64,000 bases of DNA from DAIDKA01 sp036489445 (GTDB taxonomy: Bacteria; Pseudomonadota; Gammaproteobacteria; Steroidobacterales; Steroidobacteraceae). Made by a program: the position numbers and the translations under genes. Shown here piece after piece: positions 42,569 to 52,299 of the stretch. The notes under the pieces are model-generated. The model saw only the letters and a program-made list of their open reading frames with translations. It searched no databases and was not told the DNA's origin. Numbering within the stretch: position 1 is the stretch's first letter; every line of letters begins with the position of its first letter. Location: positions 4,223 through 68,222 of the forward strand of contig DASXFV010000016.1 of the NCBI GenBank assembly GCA_036489445.1, written 5' to 3'.

Positions 42569-43420
42569 TCATCTGAAGGCCGATGCATTTTCGCGGGCCC
42601 ATTGATCAAAACCGATTGGCTGACGGCCCAGTATGCGTTCCACATTATCCGTGACAGTCGCGAGGCGTCCGGCGCGAATGGCGCGGAATATCGAGAGGTG
42701 GTAATCGATCGATTCCGGCAACTCTCCGCGTGCGCCCCAGCGCAGGCGTTCTTCCTGTTCGCAGATCGGCTGAAAGGCCAGCGGCCTGCCAATGACGGCG
42801 CCGATTCGAGTGACCATCTGCGCGCAGCTCAGGGCCTCCGGGCCGGTGATTGGCAGCGACGCACCCTCATATCCTGACCCCGTCAAGGCAACGGTCGCGA
42901 CGTCGGCGATATCTTGCGGGTGAATGAAGGCAATTCTGCCGTCCCCGGTCGCACAACAAACAATCCCCGTGGATTTGATTGCTGGCGCCCACGCCAAGGC
43001 GTTGGCCATGAAGCCGGCGGGCTGCACAAAGGTGAATCCCACTCCGCTACCGCGAATCGCCGCCTCGCCGCGCGCGTGCCAGACGCCAGTCCCGATGTTC
43101 TGCTGCTGCACGTCCATGGTGGAAAGCTTCACCAGGCGCTCCACACCCGCGGCCCGAGCCAGCGATGCGGCCATTGCATCCCGCTGTGGAAGCTCGCCGC
43201 CCGTGTTCACCAGGAACAGGCGACTGATTCCGCGCAAGGCTGCTGCAAGCGAAGTGGCATCCATCAGGTCGCCCACCGCAATGTCAACGCGGTCACCGAA
43301 ACGCATCTGAGCCTTCCCCGGATCGCGGACAAAGATTCGTGGCCGCGCACCGGAGGCCAGCAGCCGGTCGACAACCATTGAACCGATATTGCCGGTGGCG
43401 CCTGTGATCAGATAGATCAT
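42569..43420 (-). CDS. NmrA/azoreductase-type NAD(P)-binding protein
   Basis: A 283-residue atypical short-chain dehydrogenase of the NmrA/QorB kind. The Rossmann motif is YLITGATGNIGSMVVDRLLA, followed by RPRIFVRDPGKA and DIAVGDLMD, and FTFVQPAGFMANAL near the substrate pocket. Relatives reduce quinones or azo compounds, or act as redox sensors without catalysis. It is divergent from a TetR gene over a 187-base spacer and is the likely target of that repressor. It converges on the EamA gene. Confidence 0.87.
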   Translation of the reverse strand: MIYLITGATGNIGSMVVDRLLASGARPRIFVRDPGKAQMRFGDRVDIAVGDLMDATSLAAALRGISRLFLVNTGGELPQRDAMAASLARAAGVERLVKLSTMDVQQQNIGTGVWHARGEAAIRGSGVGFTFVQPAGFMANALAWAPAIKSTGIVCCATGDGRIAFIHPQDIADVATVALTGSGYEGASLPITGPEALSCAQMVTRIGAVIGRPLAFQPICEQEERLRWGARGELPESIDYHLSIFRAIRAGRLATVTDNVERILGRQPIGFDQWARENASAFR

Positions 43421-43445
43421 GTGCTTGTTCCAAAGGAAGTTGTCA

Positions 43446-43474
43446 TTGACAATGTGTATGAATACTCATATTGC
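43446..43474 (+). promoter_or_regulatory. candidate promoter/operator between nmrA-like and tetR genes
   Basis: TTGACA (43446-43451) is followed by a dyad TATGA-ATAC-TCATA (43457-43470) and a poor -10 (TATTGC). The dyad could be bound by the divergent TetR protein. Support is from symmetry and position only. Confidence 0.4.
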
Positions 43475-43607
43475 TGAAACCCAGGCTACACGACGACGAC
43501 GGGCTTGTTAACTCGCATTACACTGTGGTTTGCCGGCCGGGAAAATGCGATGCAGGATTCCTGTATACGGTGAGTTGCTCATATTTTGCGTGTCCGGGAG
43601 GCTCAAC

Positions 43608-44225
43608 ATGAAGCCCGTGACCCCACGGCGCCAACGGCGGCGAGTACCACGCCAACGTCGTGCCCTGATCACTGTCGAGGCGATTCTTGATGCCGTAGTG
43701 AGGATACTGAAGCGTGAGGGGGTCACCGCTGTCACCACCAACCGCATTGCGGAGGTGGCCGGAGTCAGTGTCGGCTCGGTCTATCAGTACTTCCCTGACA
43801 AGCGAGCCGTCTTCGTTGCTCTACATAAACGCCATGTCGAGGAGATCGATCGCGTACTGGAACGCGCGCTCGTCAGGCACGCAAATTCATCGCTCGAGGA
43901 GTTCGTCAGCGCCATGGTCATCGCAATGACGGAGGCACACGCGGCAGATCCGCAGCTGTACGAGCTGCTGTTCTCGGAAGTTCCGCATCGAGGTGGGGAC
44001 ACTCGGGATTTTCCCACGCGCTTTCATGGTGCGTTTCGAGCCGCCCTCTCCTCGAGAACCCGTGAGCTCAAGCCGCGCCGTCGCCTGGACCAGACGGCGT
44101 TCGTGGTCACGCACATGCTGGAATCACTGTCACACGGAGCGGTGCTGCGGCGCCCCGCAGGCGTGTCGTTCGCGGATGCGAAGGCGGAGACCGTAAGGTC
44201 AATCCTGGCGTATTTGCGGGCCTGA
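43608..44225 (+). CDS. TetR-family repressor
   Basis: A 205-residue TetR regulator. A basic N-terminus (RRQRRRVPRQRRALITVEAI) leads to the HTH, where TTNRIAEVAGVSVGSVYQYF includes the recognition helix. The C-terminal ligand domain shows the pattern of the TetR_C branch (EFVSAMVIAMTEAHAADPQLYELLF). The start at 43608 has GGGAGG six bases upstream. It is divergent from the NmrA-like gene, which it probably represses; the inducer is unknown. The 111 bases after it hold nothing I can identify. Confidence 0.87.
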   Translation: MKPVTPRRQRRRVPRQRRALITVEAILDAVVRILKREGVTAVTTNRIAEVAGVSVGSVYQYFPDKRAVFVALHKRHVEEIDRVLERALVRHANSSLEEFVSAMVIAMTEAHAADPQLYELLFSEVPHRGGDTRDFPTRFHGAFRAALSSRTRELKPRRRLDQTAFVVTHMLESLSHGAVLRRPAGVSFADAKAETVRSILAYLRA

Positions 44226-44336
44226 CCTGACCTCAGTTGAGCGGTGACGCGCTGCGCTGAGCAAGCGTCAACGAATTTGCGCCGGACCTGAGCTCGACGG
44301 GGTGAAGCGATGCCATGTCCGTATATTTTCCCCACA

Positions 44337-44890
44337 TCAGATGGCCGGAGCCGCCACCTTCTGCGCGTCCTTCATCTGTTTTTGCCGCAGCGTCGCGCTC
44401 TGTCCAGCGATGTGCTGCACGGTGGCGATGTAGTCGCGCGTGTCCTCGGAATTCTCGCTGAGATTCACCTGGAAGCTGCTAACGACTTGAGTGCCATTGA
44501 TGCCTCCCACGAAGAGTTGTGCATACACGACCACCCCCACGCGACATGGATTGATCATCATCCGGTCAATGTCGGCCTGGGCGAGCGGTTGAGCGCCGTT
44601 GAGCTGAGGATTTGAATTCACATAGGAGACGAAGTCGCTCGCACATTGAGTCCTGCGTCTGGCGACGGCCGCAGGCACATCGGCTGGTTGTCCCTGTTCG
44701 TCCAGGACCCAGCTGAAGAGGGTGGAACCGAGGACAATCGGATTGGGTCCGTACTTCTTGAGCAAGGCGGCCTTCACATTATCCGGCGAGGATTCATGGC
44801 CCAGGGCAAAGGCGAGGCTGCGCTGTATGCCCACCACGCGCTGCTGGCTGGGAGGCCCACTGAACATCACCATCATGTTGTCGCAGATGC
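44337..44890 (-). pseudogene. C-terminal fragment of an unknown protein
   Basis: About 180 residues beginning around CDNMMVMFSGPPSQQ and ending QKQMKDAQKVAAPAI, with no ribosome site before any of its Met codons. The 5' part is continuous in an open frame with DNA belonging to the truncated LuxR gene, in another phase, so it looks like the tail of a longer gene joined there by deletion. A hydrophilic helical domain with ALLKKYGPNPIVLGS and SWVLDEQGQP is visible. I do not recognise the family. Confidence 0.55.
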
Positions 44891-45724
44891 TGGATCCGCA
44901 AAGGTCGGCAGTGCCGCCAAGACGACCCAGCCACTGTGGATCGTGTACCCGCCCATGGACATCGTCGGTGATGCGGCCGGCGCCAGTGCGCGGCCGATCA
45001 TGCATTGCAGCTTATCGTTGTCCTGCTTGCGTGAGAGACCGATCCCGCCGGCCGACAGCCAAATTCCATCAGGCTGCGACTGCATGCCTCGCGCGCTGCG
45101 ATTTACGAAAACCGTGCGTCCGCGTTTATCCAGCAGGATCACCGCGGCCGTGTTCCTCTCCAGCCATTCCATGCCGACCTGTTGCATCGCCCCTAGCGAT
45201 CCGATTCGAAATCCAATGGCCAGGGATCTCGCCAGGTGGCGCTGGAGGATGGAAAAATCACCGATATCGCTCGATTCGTACCGTCCGGCACTGCGAGTGC
45301 GATGCAGAGCAACGCCTGCCTGTACCGCAGGCGCCGGGCGCGTCTGACCCACCATACGAAAGCGCGTCTCGACACTCCGCTGATGCCAATCGTCATACGC
45401 GCGGGTGTCGTTGTCGCGCTGCTCGGTCAGCAGTCCGTCGTGAACAATGGCCTGGGTTGGATGATCGACCAGATATCTCACCGTGGGATCCAGTTGCGCC
45501 ATGCCGCCGACGTAATCTCGAATGCTGTTCTGATCGAAGTTGATGCAGACAAATGTCGGCAGACGAGGATATTCGGAGCCGTCCAATACCCAGAAGCTGG
45601 CCGCCTGGCTCCCTGTCACATCGGCTAGCGTCTGGAGCGCGTCGGGCCACAGGCTCTCGTCCATGGCCGCGTCGTAAAACGCCTCTATTGCGGCGAGCAT
45701 GCGTTCCTGTGTCGAGGGGGCCAT
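44873..45724 (-). pseudogene. LuxR-type regulator lacking its HTH
   Basis: The 283-residue frame begins RMLAAIEAFYDAAMDESLWP and includes FWVLDGSEYPRLPTFVCINF, then AAVILLDKRGRTVFVNRSAR, a PAS-like segment. This is the sensory half of a LuxR family that I recall from Steroidobacter-like bacteria. Homology fades after LQCMIGRALAPA, and the expected C-terminal helix-turn-helix is absent, with a stop soon after. The gene is cut at about 44900 and fused to unrelated sequence, so it probably has no DNA-binding activity. Confidence 0.7.
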
Positions 45725-45870
45725 GGGCCGATTCGACGCTCCAACCTTTTGAAAAACAAGGTGAGGTGCGGCATAGAAGCCGACTATCGAACGAATAGGA
45801 TCTATCGCTTGGAGTCATGGCTGCGTGGGCTGCCAGTATGAGGCCCCAGCGAAACATTCTTGGAGCGACC

Positions 45871-48048
45871 ATGAGCAGTGAAAGCCAGTGCCCGTACGCG
45901 GGCGGGACCCGTGCACAGACGAACCGTGACTGGTGGCCCAGCCAGCTGAACCTGCAGGTGCTGCATCAGCACTCCGCCTTGTCCAATCCGATGGGTGAGG
46001 CCTTCGACTACGCCGCGGAGTTCAAGAGCCTCGACCTGAATGCCGTGATCAGAGACCTGCAGGCTTTGATGACGGATTCCAAGGCGTGGTGGCCGGCGGA
46101 CTTTGGACACTACGGCCCGCTGTTCATCCGGATGGCGTGGCACAGCGCAGGCACGTACCGCATCGGTGACGGTCGCGGTGGCGCTGGGGCGGGGCAGCAA
46201 CGCTTTGCACCGCTCAATAGCTGGCCGGACAACGCCAACCTCGACAAGGCGCGGCGGTTGCTGTGGCCGATCAAGCAGAAATACGGCCGGAAGATCTCCT
46301 GGGGCGACTTGTTGATTCTTACGGGCAATGTGGCTCTGGAATCCATGGGCTGCAAGACATTCGGCTTTGGCGGCGGCCGCGCGGATGTCTGGGAGCCGCA
46401 AGCGGACATCTACTGGGGACCCGAGGGCAAGTGGCTGGCGGATGAGCGCTACAGGGGTGAGCGGGAGCTGCAAAGTCCCCTCGGCGCCGTACAAATGGGC
46501 CTGATCTACGTGAATCCGGAAGGGCCGAACGGCAAGCCGGATCCGCTCGCGGCGGCCAGGGACATTCGCGAAACGTTCGCCCGGATGGCGATGAACGATG
46601 AGGAGACGGTGGCACTGATTGCCGGTGGCCACACCTTCGGCAAGACTCACGGCGCCGGCGATGCATCACTGGTGGGCGCGGAACCGGAAGGCGCCGGCAT
46701 CGAGGAGCAGGGCCTGGGCTGGAAAAGCAAATTCGGTACCGGCAAAGGCGCGGATGCAATCACCAGTGGCTTGGAAGTCACCTGGACCGCGACGCCTACC
46801 AGATGGAGCAACCATTTCTTCCAGAGCCTGTTTGGCTACGAGTGGGAATTGACCCGCAGCCCGGCCGGTGCGCATCAATGGCGGCCCAGGGAAGCGGCAG
46901 GCGCGGACACGGTGCCGGATGCGCATGACCCGTCCAAGCATCATGCGCCGTCCATGCTGACCACTGACCTCGCCTTGCGATTCGATCCTGCCTACGAAAA
47001 GATCTCTCGGCGCTTCCACGAGCATCCGCAACAATTCGCTGACGCGTTTGCCCGGGCGTGGTTCAAGCTGACGCATCGTGACATGGGCCCGGTGGTGCGC
47101 TATCTCGGCCCGCTCGTGCCGCAACAAACCCTCTCCTGGCAGGACCCGATCCCTGCTGTGGATCATCCCTTGGTGGAAGAGGCGGATACCGCGGGCCTCA
47201 AAGCGAAAATCCTCGCCTCGGGTCTGTCTGGTTCCCAGCTGGTCCGCACCGCGTGGGCCTCAGCATCGACGTTCCGCGGCTCCGATAAGCGCGGCGGGGC
47301 GAACGGTGCGCGCCTCCGGCTCGCGCCCCAGAAAGATTGGGAGGTCAACGAGCCGCCGCAGCTGGCACAGGTGCTGCAGGCGCTCGAAGCCATTCAGAAG
47401 GAGTTCAACGCTGCACAGTCTGCGGGGAAAAAGATCTCGCTGGCGGACCTGATCGTGCTCGGCGGCAACGCAGCGGTCGAGCGCAGCGCACAGCGCGCCG
47501 GCTACGCGGTGGCTGTCCCCTTCACACCGGGGCGAATGGACGCATCGCAAGCGCAGACCGACCGTGATGCCTTCGCGCCACTCGAACCCACCGCTGACGG
47601 CTTCCGGAATTATCTGCGCGGCAACCAGCGCCTCTCGCCTGAGGAGTGGTTGGTGGATCGGGCACAGTTGCTGACCCTGACAGCCCCTGAGATGACGGTC
47701 CTCATCGGTGGTTTGCGCGTCCTGGGTGCAAATACCGCGAGGTCCCCGCACGGCGTTTTCACCCGGCAGCCTGGCACCCTGTCCAACGACTTCTTCATCA
47801 ACCTCCTCGACATGAACACGCACTGGCAGCCCGCCGCGGGGGTCGAGGGCGTGTATGAGGGACGCGACCGGACGACCCATGAGCTCAAGTGGACCGGCAC
47901 CCGTGTCGACCTGATCTTCGGCTCGCACTCCCAGCTGCGCGCCCTGGCAGAGGTGTATGCCTCCGCGGACTCGCAGCAGAAGTTCGTGACCGACTTCGTC
48001 GCGGCGTGGACCAAGGTCATGAACCTCGATCGCTTCGATCTTGCCTGA
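45871..48048 (+). CDS. katG: catalase-peroxidase
   Basis: A 725-residue bifunctional haem enzyme removing hydrogen peroxide. The N-terminal peroxidase domain has the distal R87, W90 and H91 in IRMAWHSAGTYRIGDGRGG and the proximal H254 in IAGGHTFGKTHG. Y213 (GLIYVNPEG) and M239 are spaced correctly from W90 to form the Met-Tyr-Trp adduct needed for catalase activity. The C-terminal haem-free duplicate is complete. GGAG six bases before the ATG at 45871 fixes the start; the open frame extends further without support. No OxyR site was identified. Confidence 0.96.
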   Translation: MSSESQCPYAGGTRAQTNRDWWPSQLNLQVLHQHSALSNPMGEAFDYAAEFKSLDLNAVIRDLQALMTDSKAWWPADFGHYGPLFIRMAWHSAGTYRIGDGRGGAGAGQQRFAPLNSWPDNANLDKARRLLWPIKQKYGRKISWGDLLILTGNVALESMGCKTFGFGGGRADVWEPQADIYWGPEGKWLADERYRGERELQSPLGAVQMGLIYVNPEGPNGKPDPLAAARDIRETFARMAMNDEETVALIAGGHTFGKTHGAGDASLVGAEPEGAGIEEQGLGWKSKFGTGKGADAITSGLEVTWTATPTRWSNHFFQSLFGYEWELTRSPAGAHQWRPREAAGADTVPDAHDPSKHHAPSMLTTDLALRFDPAYEKISRRFHEHPQQFADAFARAWFKLTHRDMGPVVRYLGPLVPQQTLSWQDPIPAVDHPLVEEADTAGLKAKILASGLSGSQLVRTAWASASTFRGSDKRGGANGARLRLAPQKDWEVNEPPQLAQVLQALEAIQKEFNAAQSAGKKISLADLIVLGGNAAVERSAQRAGYAVAVPFTPGRMDASQAQTDRDAFAPLEPTADGFRNYLRGNQRLSPEEWLVDRAQLLTLTAPEMTVLIGGLRVLGANTARSPHGVFTRQPGTLSNDFFINLLDMNTHWQPAAGVEGVYEGRDRTTHELKWTGTRVDLIFGSHSQLRALAEVYASADSQQKFVTDFVAAWTKVMNLDRFDLA

Positions 48049-48359
48049 TACATCAGCAGGGGCATGCGCCGCCCTGTGGTCGTCTGCGGGCAATGCGGAT
48101 CACACGGGCGGACATGATCGGGAATCAATGACTAAGCCCTAAGCCTTTGAAATACCACGAATGAAGCAGCGCGGAGCAGAGGGCATGGAGGCTGTGCCCC
48201 CCGCCTGCAGCCCGGGGGGCCGTGGTGCACGTCCCGGCAGGTTCAGCGCTTTAATTTCGCCGCTGCACGCCGCATCCCCATCACGCTGTTCCAGAGCGCG
48301 ACGGTTACTCGCTATACTTCGGCGCCCACTCTTGGGGCGGTTGGTGTTGGGCGCTAATA
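48049..48359. other. gene-free spacer between katG and the cytochrome c gene
   Basis: 311 bases without a convincing frame. A TATACT at 48313-48318 could be the -10 box for the cytochrome gene, with a poor -35 (TTCCAG) 18 bases before it. No clear terminator for katG was seen. Confidence 0.5.
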
Positions 48360-48881
48360 GTGAGCAAGCAGGACACGCACTTCGTCAATACTTTCAGCAT
48401 GGTGATCGGCCTTCTGGTCCTGATCGCAATTGGCATCATTGTTCTGGCACGCACGGTGGCGGCGCATACCCAGGAATCGGACACCGTCGAGGAGCGGGAC
48501 TTCGCAAAAAGCGTGGCCTCGCGCATCGAGCCCCTTTCGCAGGAAGCGATCGTCGGGCAGGACAACACCAGCCTGGCGATCAAGCCTGACTCACCTGCGG
48601 GCGCCGGTGTGGCGCTGCCGATCCCCAAAAATGGGACCCAGGTTTACGAAGAGGTCTGCTCCGCATGCCACGGGCTGGGCATAGCCGGTGCACCCAAAGC
48701 CGGCGATGCGGCGCTGTGGCTGCCGCGAATCGCCAAGGGCAAGGCGCTCCTGTACGACCATGCCATCCACGGCTTTACCGGCCAGACGGGCACCATGCCG
48801 CCGAAGGGCAACCGGCCCGACATCCCGGATGCCATCATTGAGCAGGGTGTCGACCACATGATGGACATGGTCAAGCACTGA
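48360..48881 (+). CDS. membrane-anchored cytochrome c5-like protein
   Basis: A 173-residue monohaem cytochrome. The N-terminal helix TFSMVIGLLVLIAIGIIVLA anchors it in the inner membrane with the haem domain outside. The CXXCH is CSACH at 100-104 (EEVCSACHGLGIAGAP), and the axial Met is in QTGTMPPKGNRPDIP. It resembles cytochrome c5 (CycB-type) electron carriers. The GTG start directly follows a TAG in the same sequence; a ribosome site is weak. The next gene is 40 bases downstream. Confidence 0.85.
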   Translation: MSKQDTHFVNTFSMVIGLLVLIAIGIIVLARTVAAHTQESDTVEERDFAKSVASRIEPLSQEAIVGQDNTSLAIKPDSPAGAGVALPIPKNGTQVYEEVCSACHGLGIAGAPKAGDAALWLPRIAKGKALLYDHAIHGFTGQTGTMPPKGNRPDIPDAIIEQGVDHMMDMVKH

Positions 48882-48921
48882 TCCCAAGGGGTTTTCCTTC
48901 GGGACGGTTGCGGGAGTCAGC

Positions 48922-49545
48922 ATGGCTAAGGCGATGATCGATCCCGAATCCGGCCGCCCCAACACAGTGGCCCTGGACACTCACGCACTGGGCACGCTGC
49001 AGTATATCCGCGCCTCGATCGATGCGGCCGGCCTGCTGGCGGTGCCAGGCTCAGCGGGTATCGCCATGGGCGCGGTCGGCATTCTGGCCGCCCTGCTGGT
49101 CGCCCTCAAACCGCTGGCCGCGCACTGGCTGCAGATCTGGTTGCTCGCCGGGCTCGTGGCCATCGCTTTTGGCACGGCTCTGATGTTTCATCAGGTCGTC
49201 CGCCGCGGCACGGCGCTGTATCGCGGGCCGTTGCGCAAGTTCCTGATGTGCCTGTGCCCCCCGCTGCTGGTCGGCGCGGTGCTGACCTGGCAGCTGTGGC
49301 TGCACGCGCAGGCCGCCCTGATTCCAGGCATATGGCTGCTCATGTACGGCTGCGCCGTAATGGCTGCGAGCACTCTGACCCGCCGCGCGCTGGCTGTGAT
49401 GGGGGCATTGCTCGCGGTACTGGGCATCATTGCCCTGCAGGTACCGGTGAACTTTCAGAATGCCATTCTGGGCATTGGGTTCGGCGGTCTGCACCTGCTG
49501 TTTGGTATCCTGATCGGAGGACGGGCCAGGGAGGATTTGCCATGA
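48922..49545 (+). CDS. unknown six-helix membrane protein
   Basis: A 207-residue inner-membrane protein I do not recognise. After a hydrophilic stretch of about 35 residues there are about six hydrophobic segments, among them AIAMGAVGILAALLVAL, IWLLAGLVAIAFGTALMF and ILGIGFGGLHLLFGILI. No catalytic or transport motif is evident. It overlaps the winged-helix regulator gene by four bases, so the pair is probably functionally linked, for example as a membrane signal and its regulator. Confidence 0.75.
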   Translation: MAKAMIDPESGRPNTVALDTHALGTLQYIRASIDAAGLLAVPGSAGIAMGAVGILAALLVALKPLAAHWLQIWLLAGLVAIAFGTALMFHQVVRRGTALYRGPLRKFLMCLCPPLLVGAVLTWQLWLHAQAALIPGIWLLMYGCAVMAASTLTRRALAVMGALLAVLGIIALQVPVNFQNAILGIGFGGLHLLFGILIGGRAREDLP

Positions 49546-49931
49546 GCACCAGAGTCAATGCCAGGAGGGAACCGGCCGAGCCGCTCACGGAGCGAGTACG
49601 GCAGGCGCCGGTCGCCGCGCGCAACAGCTCGACCGCAGATGACCGCTTCGACCGGCTCATCTATGGCCGGGTACGGCTGGGCATCCTCAGCGCATTGGCG
49701 GTAAATGATCAGCTCACGTTCAACGACCTGAAAACGCTGTTTGCGGTGACCGATGGCAACCTGGGTGCGCATGCGCGCAAGCTCGAGGATGCGGGCTATA
49801 TCTCCTGTCGGAAAACCTTCGAGGAACGTCGGCCGCGCACGCAATACCGCCTGACCAGCGTTGGACGCAAGGCGCTGGAGCGTTACCTGCAACATATCGA
49901 GGCGGTCATCCGGGCAACGCGGCGTGCATAG
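49542..49931 (+). CDS. winged-helix regulator (HTH_34/MarR-like)
   Basis: A 129-residue regulator. The winged helix begins at DRLIYGRVRLGILSALAVND, with QLTFNDLKTLFAVTDGNL then GAHARKLEDAGYI as the helix-turn-helix and FEERRPRTQYRLTSVGRKAL as the wing and C-terminal helix, the pattern of the HTH_34 group. A flexible N-terminus of about 30 residues precedes it. Translation is coupled to the membrane protein through ATGA; no ligand domain is present. It is followed by a uppS homologue. Confidence 0.85.
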   Translation: MSTRVNARREPAEPLTERVRQAPVAARNSSTADDRFDRLIYGRVRLGILSALAVNDQLTFNDLKTLFAVTDGNLGAHARKLEDAGYISCRKTFEERRPRTQYRLTSVGRKALERYLQHIEAVIRATRRA

Positions 49932-49985
49932 TCCACAACTTGGTGTTTTTTTGCCCATCGACTTTGTAATGTAGAGTACTCTTTG

Positions 49986-50711
49986 ATGTCTATGCATGTG
50001 GCAATCATCATGGACGGCAACGGCCGCTGGGCTGGTCGCCGCGGTCTGCCGCGCACCGCCGGTCATATCGAAGGCGCGCGAACCGTGCGTCGGATCGTGG
50101 AGGCTGCCGTGGCCGCCGGCGTCGGCACCCTGACGCTGTATGCCTTTTCTTCGGATAACTGGGGCCGACCCTCAGGCGAGGTGGGCGCCCTGCTCAAACT
50201 GTTCCGGCGCTACCTGCTCACCGAGACGGAGCGCTGCATCGAACAGCAGGTTCGCCTGAACATCATCGGGCGCCGCGACCGATTGGGCCCGGCATTGCTG
50301 CGCGCCGTCGAGCATGGCGAGCGCCGCACCGCCCATTGCCGCGGCATGCACCTGCGCATGGCGGTGGATTATTCGGCCCGTCACAGCATCCTCATGGCCG
50401 CAGCGGACACCGGCAGCACCGTCGACGTTGACGCCGCCGCCGATGGGTTCGCGCAGTTCCGATCGCGGCTGAACGCGGTGACTCATTCGGCCCCGGCGCC
50501 GGACGTGGATCTGCTGATCCGCACCGGCGGTGATCAGCGTCTGAGTGATTTCCTGCTCTGGGAATGTGCCTACGCAGAACTCTATTTCACCGACTGTCTG
50601 TGGCCGGATTTCGCGGGCACGGATCTGAGCCGTGCGCTGGAGGAGTTTTCCCGGCGGCAGCGGCGCTTCGGCAAGGTTGCCGAGCCCTTCACAGCGCAGG
50701 CTCGGACCTGA
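49986..50711 (+). CDS. uppS: UppS-family cis-prenyltransferase
   Basis: A 241-residue cis-prenyltransferase that would elongate farnesyl diphosphate to undecaprenyl diphosphate or a related polyprenyl. The catalytic Asp and P-loop are in HVAIIMDGNGRWAGRRGLPR, and LTLYAFSSDNWGRP and LLIRTGGDQRLSDFLLWECA complete the active site. The usual neighbours (frr, cdsA, dxr) are absent, so this may be a second copy with its own product. The start ATG has only a weak ribosome site. Its 3' end overlaps the convergent comM by 23 bases. Confidence 0.88.
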   Translation: MSMHVAIIMDGNGRWAGRRGLPRTAGHIEGARTVRRIVEAAVAAGVGTLTLYAFSSDNWGRPSGEVGALLKLFRRYLLTETERCIEQQVRLNIIGRRDRLGPALLRAVEHGERRTAHCRGMHLRMAVDYSARHSILMAAADTGSTVDVDAAADGFAQFRSRLNAVTHSAPAPDVDLLIRTGGDQRLSDFLLWECAYAELYFTDCLWPDFAGTDLSRALEEFSRRQRRFGKVAEPFTAQART

Positions 50712-52299
50712 AGCTCCCGGCGATCCGTCGCAGCTGCACCGCTTCGGCGATCTGCACCGGGCCGATGACATCGCTGTCATCCAGGTCCGCGATGGTCAGC
50801 GCGACGCGCAGCACCCGGTGATAGGAGCGGGCCGTCAGCCGGAGACGTTCGAAAACCTGTTCCAGCAACTCTGCGGCCTGCGCCGAGGGCCTGACCAGCC
50901 CCTGCAGCTGTGACTGCGGCAGCTCACCATTCAAACATCCACGGCGCTGCATCTGCCGTTCCCGGGCACGCGCCACGATGGCGGCCGCAGCGGCCGTGCT
51001 CATCGTGCGTGGCAGGGCGGCCGCGCCACCCAGTCCGGCGATGTCAGCCGCGGGCACCCGGGGCACCTCGACAAACAGATCGATTCGATCGAGCAGGGGC
51101 CCGGAAATCCTCGCCCGATAGGCGGCAACCTGCGCCGGGGTGCACCGACACTTGCCGGAGACATCACCCAGGTAGCCACACGAACAGGGATTCATGGCCG
51201 CGACCAGCTGAAAGGCCGCCGGGTATTGGGCCTGAACGCGCGCCCGCGAGATGACCACGGTGCGATTCTCCAATGGCTCGCGCAGGCTCTCCAGTACCCG
51301 CCGATCGAATTCGGGCAGCTCATCCAGAAACAGGACGCCACGATGCGCGAGGCTGACCTCGCCGGGTCGCGCGTGCGGACCGCCGCCCACTACCGCGTTC
51401 GCTGAGGCGGTGTGGTGCGGGGCACGGAACGGGCGTGTGCCGAAGCTGTGCATGTTCAGATCCAGCGAACTGACCGAGGCAATGGTGGCCACTTCGAGCG
51501 CCTCGGTCTGCGACAGCGCAGGCAACAGTGCCAGCAGGCGCTGAGCCAGCATGGTCTTGCCGGAGCCCGGCGGCCCGGTCATCAGCAGGCTATGACCGCC
51601 CGCTGCGGCAATGATCAACGCGCGCTTGGGCAACTGCTGGCCCCGAACATCCGTCAGATCCAGTACCGGAGGCGCCACCGCGCTGGGTTGATTTTCAAGA
51701 CCCCGGGCCAGACCCGACGCCCGCGCCAGGCGGCGGCCGCCGGCGGGCAACCGAGCCTGATCGACCGGCTCGCGAGCCTCGCCGCGCAGATGCGCACACA
51801 CCTCGAGCAGGCTGCATGCACCGCGCGTGCGCCCATGGCGAACAATCCGGGTATCGCGCACGTTGGCCAGTGGCACGATGATCTCGTGACCCGCGCGCGC
51901 GGCGTGCGCGGCCGCCAGTGTCAGACCGCGCACCGGCAACAGCTCACCGCTGAGGCTCAATTCGCCGTAGAACTCGCGCTGCATGCCAGCGCCGGGTCCT
52001 GCCACCTCGCGGACCTGGTGCGAGGCCATGAGGATCCCCAAGGCGATGGGCAGATCGAAGCGGCCGCCCTCCTTGGGCAGATCAGCCGGCGCTAGATTGA
52101 CCGTGATGCGGCCGGCGGGAAATTCAAATCCGGAATTGGTGAGCGCGGCTCGCACCCGCTCTTTGCTCTCTTTCACCGCTGTGGCAGGCAAACCCACGAT
52201 GCTGAACACCGGCAGGCCAGCGCTCAGATTGACCTCAACCTGGACCAGAGGTGCCGTGAGTCCCAATTGGCCGCGGCAGTAGGTCGCGGCGATGGCCAT
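50689..52299 (-). CDS. comM: YifB/ComM-type AAA+ ATPase
   Basis: A 536-residue magnesium-chelatase-like ATPase. In Vibrio, ComM is a hexameric helicase for branch migration of incoming DNA during natural transformation. The N-terminal Lon-like domain (VEVNLSAGLPVFSIVGLPAT) precedes the AAA domain with Walker A LMTGPPGSGKTMLAQRL and Walker B RGVLFLDELPEF. NPCSCGYLGD and CRCTPAQVAAYRARISGPLL form the zinc region, and a C-terminal helical domain follows. It shares one base with the ubiK stop (TGATG), so the two are translationally coupled. Confidence 0.92.
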   Translation of the reverse strand: MAIAATYCRGQLGLTAPLVQVEVNLSAGLPVFSIVGLPATAVKESKERVRAALTNSGFEFPAGRITVNLAPADLPKEGGRFDLPIALGILMASHQVREVAGPGAGMQREFYGELSLSGELLPVRGLTLAAAHAARAGHEIIVPLANVRDTRIVRHGRTRGACSLLEVCAHLRGEAREPVDQARLPAGGRRLARASGLARGLENQPSAVAPPVLDLTDVRGQQLPKRALIIAAAGGHSLLMTGPPGSGKTMLAQRLLALLPALSQTEALEVATIASVSSLDLNMHSFGTRPFRAPHHTASANAVVGGGPHARPGEVSLAHRGVLFLDELPEFDRRVLESLREPLENRTVVISRARVQAQYPAAFQLVAAMNPCSCGYLGDVSGKCRCTPAQVAAYRARISGPLLDRIDLFVEVPRVPAADIAGLGGAAALPRTMSTAAAAAIVARARERQMQRRGCLNGELPQSQLQGLVRPSAQAAELLEQVFERLRLTARSYHRVLRVALTIADLDDSDVIGPVQIAEAVQLRRIAGSFRSEPAL

